DNA from: an uncultured Anaerolineaceae bacterium
GTDB taxonomy: Bacteria; Chloroflexota; Anaerolineae; Anaerolineales; Anaerolineaceae
Assembly (NCBI GenBank): GCA_927443345.1
Contig: CAKMKJ010000074.1
Location: 1-34,208 of the forward strand
Direction: 5' to 3'
Length of the DNA stretch: 34,208 bases
Below are positions 16,456-24,870 of this stretch, piece by piece. Within the stretch, counting starts at the first letter, position 1. Each line of letters begins with the position of its first letter. The notes under the pieces were generated by a model, which was not told where the DNA came from, did no database searches, and was given only the letters and a program-made list of their open reading frames with translations. A program made the position numbers and the translations under genes.

Positions 16456-17421
16456 TTATTGACACAACGTATACGTCCACCATCCCATCGAGGCGTCGAG
16501 TGTCTGCGGTCCGCCATCATATGCATTATCGATCTTCCATGTATAAGTGCCGGCTGCTGCCTGATATTCAACGGTTTGGCCAGGCGCAACAGAATATTTC
16601 AATCTCATTGGTCCAGAAAAAACCACGACATGAGCGTCTGAACACTTATTCTCGACCTTTAGCGTAATGTTCAAAACTAATGGTGCTCCCTGGGTGGCAG
16701 TGGGCAAGACAGGGGCCTTGGTCACTTCAGGTTTTGGTTGCGGTGTATTGGTGATCGTCGGCCCCGGGGTGATAGTAGGGATTTTCGCCGGTTTCACAAG
16801 GAGTGTATAGATTGAAGAATAATCAGCATCTGAGAGAGACCAACCGTCATCAATGGCTTCATCAAGGTAAAACCCATAGCGAATGTAGTACGGTTTGCCA
16901 ATTTCCCAATCTGATAATGTCACGGCAATCCACGTTCCGGGGTTCTTCAAGCCGACCTCTTCCTTATCATCCACCTCACCGCTCACAAGTAAATCTTCAG
17001 TGAAGAAATCTTGATCGTCGATGGTAAACACCCACTTGATATGCTCCATATTCTCATCCATATGCTGCTGATCTTTCGCTATCCAACCGGTAGACAATTT
17101 AATGGTTTGATCAAAAGGAAGGTTTATTTCATTCGTCGTATTCCTTTCAATACCATCAGGAAGGAAAGCAGCGAGGTTTACGGCTTCAGGGCAATCCACA
17201 TCATCCAGACAGGTAGAAATTTCGAGAGGAGCCTGCTTTACCTTTTTTGTGGCAGTAAGGGTTGGGGTGGTTGTAGAGGCCTGGGTTGGAAGTGGCGAAA
17301 TGGTGCTGGTCGGTGTGGCTAAGACCACCATATTTTTGAGCGCCTGCGGCATGAGACTGCAACTTGAAATAACCAAAAAAACAATAACAAATCCAATGAA
17401 AACAATACTTTTATCCTTCAT
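16456..17421 (-). CDS. Lipoprotein with Thr/Pro-rich linkers (paralogue 2)
   Basis: This is a second predicted lipoprotein, also 321 residues long. The lipobox is VISSC with Cys at 21, followed by a Ser/Thr/Pro linker, then the domain with ENMEHIKWVFTIDDQDFF and DDGW, a TPGPT-type linker, and a C-terminal beta domain with FSGPMRLKYS. I chose the ATG at 17421 because the GGGAGG site is better spaced for it than for the ATG at 17424. It aligns throughout with the 15329-16294 protein, though many positions differ, so the duplication is not recent. The 161 bases between them contain no clear terminator. The TPR protein starts divergently at 17621. Surface location is well supported; ligand and role are unknown. 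Confidence 0.8.
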   Translation of the reverse strand: MKDKSIVFIGFVIVFLVISSCSLMPQALKNMVVLATPTSTISPLPTQASTTTPTLTATKKVKQAPLEISTCLDDVDCPEAVNLAAFLPDGIERNTTNEINLPFDQTIKLSTGWIAKDQQHMDENMEHIKWVFTIDDQDFFTEDLLVSGEVDDKEEVGLKNPGTWIAVTLSDWEIGKPYYIRYGFYLDEAIDDGWSLSDADYSSIYTLLVKPAKIPTITPGPTITNTPQPKPEVTKAPVLPTATQGAPLVLNITLKVENKCSDAHVVVFSGPMRLKYSVAPGQTVEYQAAAGTYTWKIDNAYDGGPQTLDASMGWWTYTLCQ

Positions 17422-17620
17422 CATTCCTCCCTTGAGAATTTGTAATAAACGAAAATGTTTGGTTCGGTAAGTCTATTAAACCATAAATGACACAAAATGG
17501 ATTAGTAAAAATACCAATTGAATTTCAGAATTAAGGGTGCTATTATGTTTGTGGCGGGAATAAATAAACACTTCATTGAAAGCCAAACAATTAAATATTT
17601 CATTTATTTGGGAGGATAAA

Positions 17621-19642
17621 ATGAAAAAGTTTTGGTTAATGATGTTGGTTATTGCAGTCATAACGCTCATCATCCTCATATGGGGCTTTTACATCAATGC
17701 ATGGATAAAACCGGCTTCAATCAACGATAATTTTACAGCGACAACAATCCCCACTATTACATCCACATTAATAACCGGGATATCACTCTCAACAGATAAC
17801 ACTGCAGTCAATTGTGCTGTCGCCAAAGCATTTTTTGAGAATGGAGATTACGATCTTGCCAATAATGCCTATCAAGCCATCCTTGGTGAAGAACCGAAAT
17901 CAAAATGTGCTCTGGAGGGCATAACCCTGCTTAGCCTGTTACCTCTGAATTATCTAACCCAAACACCAGTTCCTACTACTGCCCCAACCGCGACGCCAAA
18001 CGCGGCAACGGTCGTTCCGGCTTTGGTGGCACTGGGCGATATCGACGGCGCCTGGGAGGCTGCAAAAACGGGTGTTAAAACAGATCCTGACATGATCAAG
18101 TCAGTGCCTTTATGGTATCGAATCTGGATGCACATCAATCATTTCATCATTAAAATCTTAATCCCGGTCATCGCTTTTCTGCTTGCTGCATGGATCTTGT
18201 GGATTATCGTCTCACGGCTCATCAGAGGGCGGTTCCACTATCAACTCGATATGACTGACTTCTCTAGTGGAACTTACACAGATGATGAAAAGAATATTCC
18301 ATCATTAGGAAAATCAATCACCTCAAGGGCAGAACTCATCCTAAATAGACATTTCAACAGTATCGAGAATGATAATAAAATTCAAATTTGCAACCCGATA
18401 AATCCGCCTCAATTGCCGGCTTTTGCTCCAACACAGATCAGCACTCTGTTAAAGTTTTTTACTGAACTGTTTCCAGCCACGATAATTGAAGTCAATGGCT
18501 TGCTTGAAAAAAACGCTCAAGAAGGTCTTGGTCTTTCAGTCAAAATGATACAGAAAGATACACAAAATTATCTTGATCAAACCATCATCTGGGAAAATGA
18601 AATAAACCCACCAGTCAAAACAGAAGAAACAAACAATAAACCAGAAACATTCTTTTTGCTGGTCGAAGTGGCATCTGCGTGGATTTTTTGGACGTATTGT
18701 TTACATCAAAAATTTAAACCACGAAAAATTTTCGGAACAGAAATTTTTGATTCTTATAAATGGCAATTTCTCTCAACCAAACGTGGAATCACTGACGACG
18801 AAGCAGAGAAATATTTACTCAATGCCATGAAATGTGACAAAGGAAACCTGGTTGCACTAACCAACCTGGGTGGTCTTTATTATAAAAAATTCATGCAGAT
18901 TGAATCTGTACCCAATGGAAAGAAAAAAAAGGCCAAAAATAAGAATCTTGAAAATAAAGAAAAAATGGTACACGATGATCAAATCAAACGCATTGACCAG
19001 ATCACTCAAAAATTGTTTAAAGTAATTCAGCTATCTGATCCTGATGATTTGCCTGCCGTCTATGCAAATTACAATCTGGGCTGTCTCAAAATGGATGTTG
19101 AAAATTTCAACAAATCAATCATGGCTGAAAATGTAAACCAGGAACATCAAAAAGAACTTCTCTACAATGAGAAACTTGAAAAAACAAAACCGATTAAGTT
19201 TTTTGAAAAAGCTTACTTTGGAGCCAAGAATACAAAATCAAATATGTCTCAAAAACTAAGATTCACAATGCAGCTTCCGTATATTGAGATGCAAATGCAG
19301 CAAAATGAGACAGAGGTCATTGGCGAACTGCTGAATATAGAAAAATTTAAAGACAAAGACGGCAATTTGGCCTTCAATCTGGCATGTTTATTCAGCCGGC
19401 TATCAGTGCCAGAGCAACAGATTCCAGAGGTTATCCACAGGCTAACCAAAATAGATGTCGACAAACTAAAAGATATGGAAGTTGTTGAGGCATTTCAAGA
19501 CAAGGCTGAAGAATATCTCGATTTGGCTTTCAGACTGGATGCCAATATGGCAACCCTTTTGAAGAATTCCATCGTTGATCCGTGCTTCAACAATGTGAAT
19601 TTAGAAATGTATAAGAAATTAATAGATCAATATTCAGACTGA
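17621..19642 (+). CDS. Two-helix membrane protein with TPR-like regions
   Basis: This protein has 673 residues from the ATG at 17621, which follows a good GGGAGGA site. An N-terminal membrane helix (about 4-25) is followed by an external segment with one TPR-like unit (about 64-105, CAVAKAFFENGDYDLANNAY) and a short PVPTTAPTATP linker. A second membrane helix lies at about 170-197. The remaining 475 residues are cytoplasmic, helical and charged, with TPR-like features such as AEKYLLNAMKCDKGNLVALTNLG and AVYANYNLGC. TPRs mediate protein contacts, so this may be a scaffold across the membrane. It is divergent from the lipoprotein pair and ends four bases from the convergent ftsK. Composition is intermediate. 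No enzyme motif is visible. Confidence 0.75.
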   Translation: MKKFWLMMLVIAVITLIILIWGFYINAWIKPASINDNFTATTIPTITSTLITGISLSTDNTAVNCAVAKAFFENGDYDLANNAYQAILGEEPKSKCALEGITLLSLLPLNYLTQTPVPTTAPTATPNAATVVPALVALGDIDGAWEAAKTGVKTDPDMIKSVPLWYRIWMHINHFIIKILIPVIAFLLAAWILWIIVSRLIRGRFHYQLDMTDFSSGTYTDDEKNIPSLGKSITSRAELILNRHFNSIENDNKIQICNPINPPQLPAFAPTQISTLLKFFTELFPATIIEVNGLLEKNAQEGLGLSVKMIQKDTQNYLDQTIIWENEINPPVKTEETNNKPETFFLLVEVASAWIFWTYCLHQKFKPRKIFGTEIFDSYKWQFLSTKRGITDDEAEKYLLNAMKCDKGNLVALTNLGGLYYKKFMQIESVPNGKKKKAKNKNLENKEKMVHDDQIKRIDQITQKLFKVIQLSDPDDLPAVYANYNLGCLKMDVENFNKSIMAENVNQEHQKELLYNEKLEKTKPIKFFEKAYFGAKNTKSNMSQKLRFTMQLPYIEMQMQQNETEVIGELLNIEKFKDKDGNLAFNLACLFSRLSVPEQQIPEVIHRLTKIDVDKLKDMEVVEAFQDKAEEYLDLAFRLDANMATLLKNSIVDPCFNNVNLEMYKKLIDQYSD

Positions 19643-19646
19643 AAGG

Positions 19647-22025
19647 TTAACCGGCTTCTTCTTCCGGTTCCGCTTCAGTCTCGGCTTCGCCGCCAAAGGT
19701 CAACACTTCGCGCACCTGAGACCCGTGCATCTGCGGACCGATGATGCCCTTTTCTTCGAGAGTGTCGATCAGACGGGCAGAGCGGGTGTAACCAATGCGC
19801 ATTTTTCGCTGCAGCATCGAAATGCTGGCCTTGTTCTCGCGACGTACGATTTCCATGGCGTCTTCAAGCAGCGGGTCGTTGGGGCGTGAGCCGTCGTCAA
19901 ACAATTCACCCTGCTTCAGGGGTGTGCCCGGTGTATACGGATCCATGATCATGCTGTCGGGTTCCTGTCCGCCTTCTGCCTTGTAATTCATGGCGATCAC
20001 GCGCCACGAATCCACCAGCCGCTGAATCTCGGGGTCAGAGACGTAGACGCCCTGCAAGCGCACTGCAGCCGGGGCATCTGGTGCCTGGTAGAGCATATCG
20101 CCCTTGCCCAGCAGCTTTTCGGCCCCAGGCTGATCAAGAATGACGCGACTATCCATGTTTGAGGCGACCATGAAGGCTACCCTGGCCGGGAAGTTGGCCT
20201 TGATCAAACCAGTCACCACATCCACGGAGGGGCGCTGGGTGGCCAGGATCAGGTGAATGCCAGTGGCGCGGGCAAGCTGTGCCAGACGGGTGATGCTGCG
20301 TTCGGTCTCATCCGGGGCGAGCATCATCAAGTCAGCCAGTTCATCAATCACAATCACCAAATAGGGGATGTGCTCCTCACCCTTTTTGTTGTAATCCACA
20401 ATATTACGCGCACCGACTTTGGCAAACTTCTTATAGCGCGTGTCCATCTCATGCAGACACCACTGCAAAGCGCCGACCACGCGGTCAGCTTCGACCACCA
20501 CCGGCCCCAGCAGATGCGGAATGCCGTTATAGCCGGTCAGCTCTACGCGTTTGGGGTCAACCAGCAGCAGGCGCAAATCACTGGGAGAATTATTGAGCAG
20601 CAAGCTGGTGAGAATGGCATTCACCAGCACAGATTTGCCAGAGTTGGTGGTACCCGCGACGAGCATATGCGGCATGGCAGTCAGGTCAGCACAGATGGGT
20701 TTGCCGGCTACATCCTTGCCTAGAGCAAAACGCAGCGAAGACTTAATCTTGCGGAAGGCCTCGTTTTCAAGCAGCTCGCGCAGCGAGACGAGGGTCAATT
20801 CAGTGTTCGGCACTTCAATGCCCACGTATGCCTTACCGGGTACTGGTGCTTGAATGCGGATGCTGGAAGCCGCCATCGCTAAAGCCAAATCATCTGAAAG
20901 GCTGACGATCTTTGAGACACGCACGCGGGTTCTGCCGGTGCGATTTTCGATGAAATCGGGTTCCACGCCAAATTGCGTGACGGCAGGTCCGCGGTGAATT
21001 TCTACAATATGCCCTGGTGCTCCAAAAGAAGCCAGTGTCTCTTCAATGATGCGCGCGCGATCTTTATCGTAATGTGATTGAATGCCAGCCGGGGTGGCAG
21101 GGTCAAGAATGTCGGAAATCGAAGGCATCGGCCAGGGTTTGGCATTCATGGCAGCCGTAACGCCGGTGCGTACTGTTGGCAATGAGCCGCCGGAATCTTC
21201 TCGGGCGTTAAACTTGGGTTGAGGCGTAACCTTAACCGGCGCGGGTGGTACAAAATCTTCACGCCGTGCACGAACTTTGTTTGCCAGTGTGTTCTCTCCG
21301 TTCAAGTTGAGCGAACGAAAACCATGCGGCAAAACAGCTTCTTCTTCGGGCATTTCTGGTTGAACATTCGTGGGCGGGGAGTAGGGCCGCATACGTTCTC
21401 GCGGATAGGGGATGGATTTTTGTTCAGCCGCCACCCTGCGAGGGCGACCGAAGATCCAACCAGCGAGCACAGGCATAGGCACATCCACGATGAACAAGGT
21501 CGAAACGATCACCCAGGCCACCAATACCACCGCTTCGCCAGCCGAACCCAGGCTGCCGCCGAGCAGAATGTCAATGCCAGCGCCGATGAAACCGCCGCCC
21601 AGGCCTTGACGGGCAGTGGTTAACCCGCCGCCCTTGATGTAATGCATCCAGCCCAACACATTGAGGTAAAGGAGAATGACACCCAGCGAACGTCCGCCAG
21701 ACAAACGCGGCAGCCGGTCAAAATTGCGAAAGACAAGGTAGATGCCGCCGATGGTCAATCCTACCGGGATGATGAATCCGCCCCAACCTGCAATTTGGGC
21801 CATGGTCATGGCGACCCACATGGTCAGGGGTCCGTTATTGCGTGCAAAGAAAGCCACCAGACTCAAGATGCCAATCACCGCCATCAACCCGCCGATGAAA
21901 TCAATTTTTTGATCAAGGGTCAGGTTGCCAATGTTTAAGCCCTTGCCAGATTTCTTGGATGCGCGGCGGGCAGGTGTTGTACTTTTCTTGGAATAGGTTG
22001 AACGGGAACTTGAAGTCTTGGGCAT
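19647..22025 (-). CDS. ftsK: DNA translocase FtsK/SpoIIIE
   Basis: This is a hexameric ATP-driven DNA pump that clears chromosome DNA at the division septum. The 792-residue protein has a basic Ser/Thr/Lys N-tail, about four membrane helices within residues 40-190, a linker, the alpha/beta motor with Walker A GTTNSGKS at 458-465 and Walker B YLVIVIDELADLM, and a C-terminal winged-helix gamma domain (ISMLQRKMRIGYTRSARLID) that reads oriented DNA motifs. The C-tail is Glu-rich. The linker is short compared with proteobacterial FtsK, as in SpoIIIE-type proteins. An AGAGA-like site lies before the ATG. The gene is transcribed in the same direction as the Nudix operon upstream, after a gap of 80 bases. 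An AACCGG/CCGGTT inverted repeat lies in its last codons. Confidence 0.95.
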   Translation of the reverse strand: MPKTSSSRSTYSKKSTTPARRASKKSGKGLNIGNLTLDQKIDFIGGLMAVIGILSLVAFFARNNGPLTMWVAMTMAQIAGWGGFIIPVGLTIGGIYLVFRNFDRLPRLSGGRSLGVILLYLNVLGWMHYIKGGGLTTARQGLGGGFIGAGIDILLGGSLGSAGEAVVLVAWVIVSTLFIVDVPMPVLAGWIFGRPRRVAAEQKSIPYPRERMRPYSPPTNVQPEMPEEEAVLPHGFRSLNLNGENTLANKVRARREDFVPPAPVKVTPQPKFNAREDSGGSLPTVRTGVTAAMNAKPWPMPSISDILDPATPAGIQSHYDKDRARIIEETLASFGAPGHIVEIHRGPAVTQFGVEPDFIENRTGRTRVRVSKIVSLSDDLALAMAASSIRIQAPVPGKAYVGIEVPNTELTLVSLRELLENEAFRKIKSSLRFALGKDVAGKPICADLTAMPHMLVAGTTNSGKSVLVNAILTSLLLNNSPSDLRLLLVDPKRVELTGYNGIPHLLGPVVVEADRVVGALQWCLHEMDTRYKKFAKVGARNIVDYNKKGEEHIPYLVIVIDELADLMMLAPDETERSITRLAQLARATGIHLILATQRPSVDVVTGLIKANFPARVAFMVASNMDSRVILDQPGAEKLLGKGDMLYQAPDAPAAVRLQGVYVSDPEIQRLVDSWRVIAMNYKAEGGQEPDSMIMDPYTPGTPLKQGELFDDGSRPNDPLLEDAMEIVRRENKASISMLQRKMRIGYTRSARLIDTLEEKGIIGPQMHGSQVREVLTFGGEAETEAEPEEEAG

Positions 22026-22105
22026 GAAGTCTCTCTTAAATATAAATAATCAATCCAACAAGGGTACTGTTGCAGTATTCATACCACTTTTTTGGATGTA
22101 TTGAT

Positions 22106-22618
22106 CTACTGGGATAGCTGGGATAATTTAGCGAAAATCTTGTGTGTGGTTTCAAAAGCCAGCGGAGGAAGTTGGTCGAGGGGGAACCAGACGGCTTGAT
22201 CGGCGTCATCCGCGGCGCTGAGCGTGCCGCTGATTACTTCGGCGCGATAGACCAAAAAGATGTCTGCACCGCGGGGATGCTCACGGCCGTAAAGCACATC
22301 GAATAGCGCTTCAATGCGTACTTCAAGACCTGTCTCTTCGCGGCATTCACGCACAGCTGCGGCCTGCGGGTCTTCGAAAGCATTGACAAATCCAGCAGGG
22401 ATGCTCCACTGACGAATGCAGGGTTCCATGGTGCGGCGTACGAGTAGCACTTCGCGTTCGCGCAGCACCAAAACGCCGGCCGCCACCTTTGGGTCTTCGT
22501 AATGCGCCCATCCGCAGTTGGGACAGGTGGGCCGTTCTTCAGACATCTGAAGCTTAAGCACCAGTTCACTGGCACATTGTGGACAAAATTTGAAAGGAGA
22601 ATGTAGATGCGAGGTCAT
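22106..22618 (-). CDS. Nudix hydrolase with N-terminal zinc ribbon
   Basis: This 170-residue hydrolase acts on nucleoside diphosphate derivatives. A four-Cys zinc ribbon uses C12, C15, C32 and C35. The Nudix box runs from G76 to L98 and keeps all catalytic positions (G76, E82, R90-E91, E94-E95). The combination of ribbon and Nudix domain resembles NudC-like or ADP-ribose-type enzymes, but the NudC substrate motif was not identified, so the substrate is open. The ATG overlaps the stop of the anti-sigma gene by four bases (22615-22618), which implies translational coupling in a sigma / anti-sigma / Nudix operon. Confidence 0.9.
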   Translation of the reverse strand: MTSHLHSPFKFCPQCASELVLKLQMSEERPTCPNCGWAHYEDPKVAAGVLVLREREVLLVRRTMEPCIRQWSIPAGFVNAFEDPQAAAVRECREETGLEVRIEALFDVLYGREHPRGADIFLVYRAEVISGTLSAADDADQAVWFPLDQLPPLAFETTHKIFAKLSQLSQ

Positions 22619-23406
22619 CGCTTACGCAAGAAGATGGCCAATAATGCAAAGACCAATGCCGCTGCCCCCAGTGTGATCATCCAGATGGTCGTGGGCTGCA
22701 TGCGGGGTGCATAAGAGCGAGCTTCAGTTGCATCGTATTGCAACGTTTCACCTTCAGTGCCCTGGTCGGGCAACCCAAGGATCAAAGTGGAAGGATCAGG
22801 TTTATCTGCCAACATTGAGGCGGCTTCAGGGTTTTCGGTAACCGCTGTAATGGCAGCGTTTTCCTGGATGACTTCCGGTGAACCCCCATCGTAACCTCCC
22901 AATCCGTCTGTGTGGTCAGCAGCAGCATCACCACCCCCACCGCCCTTGCCATATGCCTGCGGCTGACCCCAATAGATGATCATCGGCGCTTCAGAGGTTG
23001 CATCATCAGTGAGAGCGGCTGATTCCATGGCGGCTTCGGGCACGGCAGCCATCATGGGTTCTGGTGCTGCCATCCGGGTGGAGAAAGAGAACAAGTTCGA
23101 CCAGGCAAAGATCACTGTCAGCGCAACGGCTGAGGCTGCGGAGGCAAATCCGAAGAAACGGTTTAAGCCCCACCTAGGGGAACTTTTTTTTGCATACTCA
23201 GCAGAAAGGGTAAAGTTGCGCGGCGCACGTTTATGGGGCAGCGATTTTAACAACTTGCGGGTGTATTGAATTTCTTGAAAAGCAATTTTAAAGTCAGCGT
23301 CTGAACTTTGGCGTGATTCAAAGGTGGTATTTTCAGCATCAGTTAACCTGCCGTCGAGAAACGCGGAGATTAACAACCAGTCCTTTTGGGTAAGTATCAC
23401 ACTCAT
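22615..23406 (-). CDS. Membrane anti-sigma factor
   Basis: This protein of 263 residues has an N-terminal cytoplasmic region beginning LISAFLDGRLTDAE, which resembles anti-sigma N-domains but lacks the His/Cys zinc motif of ZAS proteins. A membrane helix is at about 88-108. An external Ala/Glu/Gly-rich segment of about 130 residues follows, with a GGGGGDAA stretch, and a second helix near 240-259 ends in RKR. The ATG overlaps the stop of the sigma gene by four bases, and that context is the main reason for the assignment. It would hold the sigma factor at the membrane until a signal arrives. The second helix is unusual for a classical anti-sigma factor. Confidence 0.75.
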   Translation of the reverse strand: MSVILTQKDWLLISAFLDGRLTDAENTTFESRQSSDADFKIAFQEIQYTRKLLKSLPHKRAPRNFTLSAEYAKKSSPRWGLNRFFGFASAASAVALTVIFAWSNLFSFSTRMAAPEPMMAAVPEAAMESAALTDDATSEAPMIIYWGQPQAYGKGGGGGDAAADHTDGLGGYDGGSPEVIQENAAITAVTENPEAASMLADKPDPSTLILGLPDQGTEGETLQYDATEARSYAPRMQPTTIWMITLGAAALVFALLAIFLRKR

Positions 23407-24014
23407 TCGCGCACCTCACCGTTTAGACGGTAACGGGAGGGTAATAGTTCCTGAAAGCCTTGCAGGCAGTCGCGCATTTTCAAACGTGCACGCGCCAGGC
23501 GGCTTTTCACGGTTCCTAACGGGGCTTTAGTGGATAGGGCAACTTCTTCATAATCCATGCCCTGCACATCAATCAGCACCACCACCGCGCGAAAATCCTG
23601 GGGCAGGTTTTCAAGGCAGTGTGCCAGTGCATGTTCAAGTTCGGCCTGCTCCATGGTGGTCTCAGGCTGGGGTTCGTCCGACGCCATCCACTGTGGAGAA
23701 TCCATTTCTTCACGATCTGCATTATTAAGCGGTTCGAGCGGGGTGGTAGGACGGCGTTTTTGGCGGCGTAGTTCATCGTAACAACCATTGGTGACCATGC
23801 GCATCACCCAGGCTTTGAAAGAACCACCGCGATAAGTTGAAAGGTTGCGCCAGGCAGAGATGAAAGCGTTCTGCACTGCATCCGCAGCCTGGTCTTCATC
23901 GTTGAGCATGCGACAGGCTACATTAAAAGCCATATCCTGATAGGCCAGGATCAGACGATTGAAAGCGTCCAGTTCACCTTTCATTGCGGATTGAATTAAT
24001 GATGTTTCATCCAT
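23403..24014 (-). CDS. ECF RNA polymerase sigma factor (RpoE-like)
   Basis: This sigma-70 family member of 203 residues has only regions 2 and 4. Region 2 spans about residues 10-85, with NVACRMLNDEDQAADAVQNAFISAWRN and FKAWVMRMVTNGCYDELRRQ binding core polymerase and the -10 element. Region 4 spans about 132-185, with LPQDFRAVVVLIDVQGMDY and APLGTVKSRLARARLKMR as the helix-turn-helix for the -35 element. A linker of about 40 residues separates them. It is the first gene of the operon with the anti-sigma and Nudix genes, and is probably autoregulated. No strong ribosome binding site is visible before the ATG at 24014. Confidence 0.93.
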   Translation of the reverse strand: MDETSLIQSAMKGELDAFNRLILAYQDMAFNVACRMLNDEDQAADAVQNAFISAWRNLSTYRGGSFKAWVMRMVTNGCYDELRRQKRRPTTPLEPLNNADREEMDSPQWMASDEPQPETTMEQAELEHALAHCLENLPQDFRAVVVLIDVQGMDYEEVALSTKAPLGTVKSRLARARLKMRDCLQGFQELLPSRYRLNGEVRE

Positions 24015-24063
24015 GGACTTAATTGTAATCGAGAATCACGCAACACATCTATCATCGTTTCGA

Positions 24064-24092
24064 TTGCGAAAATCAACCTTTTCCGGTAAACT
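24064..24092 (+). promoter_or_regulatory. Promoter of a possibly leaderless DUF429 mRNA
   Basis: TTGCGA at 24064-24069 and TAAACT at 24087-24092 are separated by 17 bases, using the same -10 hexamer as the metK promoter. Transcription would begin about 24099-24101, at or next to the ATG at 24101, and no ribosome binding site is present. This is what a leaderless mRNA would look like. Confidence 0.45.
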
Positions 24093-24100
24093 CAGTGCTT

Positions 24101-24862
24101 ATGGATCTCAGCCAGACACGCTTCATCGGAATAGACCTTGGCGGCACGCGCGGCAGTTTTACCTGTGCCATCCTGGACGAAAACCGCCGCATCCAGTTTC
24201 GGGGTGAAGTGACACAAGAAGATTGGCTGGCAAAACTGGGTGAATGTCCAATTGCCATTGCCGCGATTACCTCCCCCACTAACTTGAATGAAGGCGTGAT
24301 GGCTGACAAAGCCAAACGCTCTCAGCTTACTGTTCCCCCGCCCCCAAAAAAGTACTCCAGCATGCGACAATGCGAGTATGAATTGCTCACACGAGGTTTT
24401 TCAACTACGCGCATGGCTGACCGTTATGAATCTTGTTCCCCTGCCCTGCAGCGCGCCTTGCGTTTTGCCAGCAACCTGGCCGCTCAGGGTTTTCAACGCT
24501 GGCCAGCCCCCGGCGCTGAAAGACAATTGATGGAAGTCCATGCTGACGCTGCCTTCGGCCAATTGTTAGGCGCAAAACTGAACCCGGTGAAAACCCTTGA
24601 AGGACGCATCCAACGACAGCTCTTGCTGCAAGAAGAACACCTCAATGTGCGCGATCCGATGATTTTCTTTGAAGAGATTACCCGTCACAAAATGCTGATC
24701 GGACAAATGCCCGCAGGTATTCTGATTTCACCAGTTGAACTTAATGCCCTGATCGCTGCTTACACTGCATGGAGTGCCTACACCAATCCCACCGGCGTGA
24801 CCCGCCTTGGGGATGTAAATGAAGGACACATCATCTTGCCTTCACCAACACGCAGAATTTAA
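24101..24862 (+). CDS. DUF429 family protein (predicted RNase H-like fold)
   Basis: This protein of 253 residues carries DUF429 features: an N-terminal strand with GIDLGGTRG, a second strand with IAIAAITSP, and the conserved R.CEYELLTRGF segment at about 89-99. The family is predicted to adopt an RNase H-like fold and to act on nucleic acid, but experimental function is lacking. I chose the ATG at 24101; a GTG at 24095 is two codons upstream. It is divergent from the sigma operon with about 86 bases between, and convergent with the YibE/F gene, eight bases from its stop. Confidence 0.75.
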   Translation: MDLSQTRFIGIDLGGTRGSFTCAILDENRRIQFRGEVTQEDWLAKLGECPIAIAAITSPTNLNEGVMADKAKRSQLTVPPPPKKYSSMRQCEYELLTRGFSTTRMADRYESCSPALQRALRFASNLAAQGFQRWPAPGAERQLMEVHADAAFGQLLGAKLNPVKTLEGRIQRQLLLQEEHLNVRDPMIFFEEITRHKMLIGQMPAGILISPVELNALIAAYTAWSAYTNPTGVTRLGDVNEGHIILPSPTRRI

Positions 24863-24870
24863 TATAAAGA

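Noticed and set aside
19649-19680. Hairpin AACCGG/CCGGTT as terminator between the TPR gene and ftsK
   Set aside because: It lies inside the ftsK coding end, has only six pairs and no T tract on either side.
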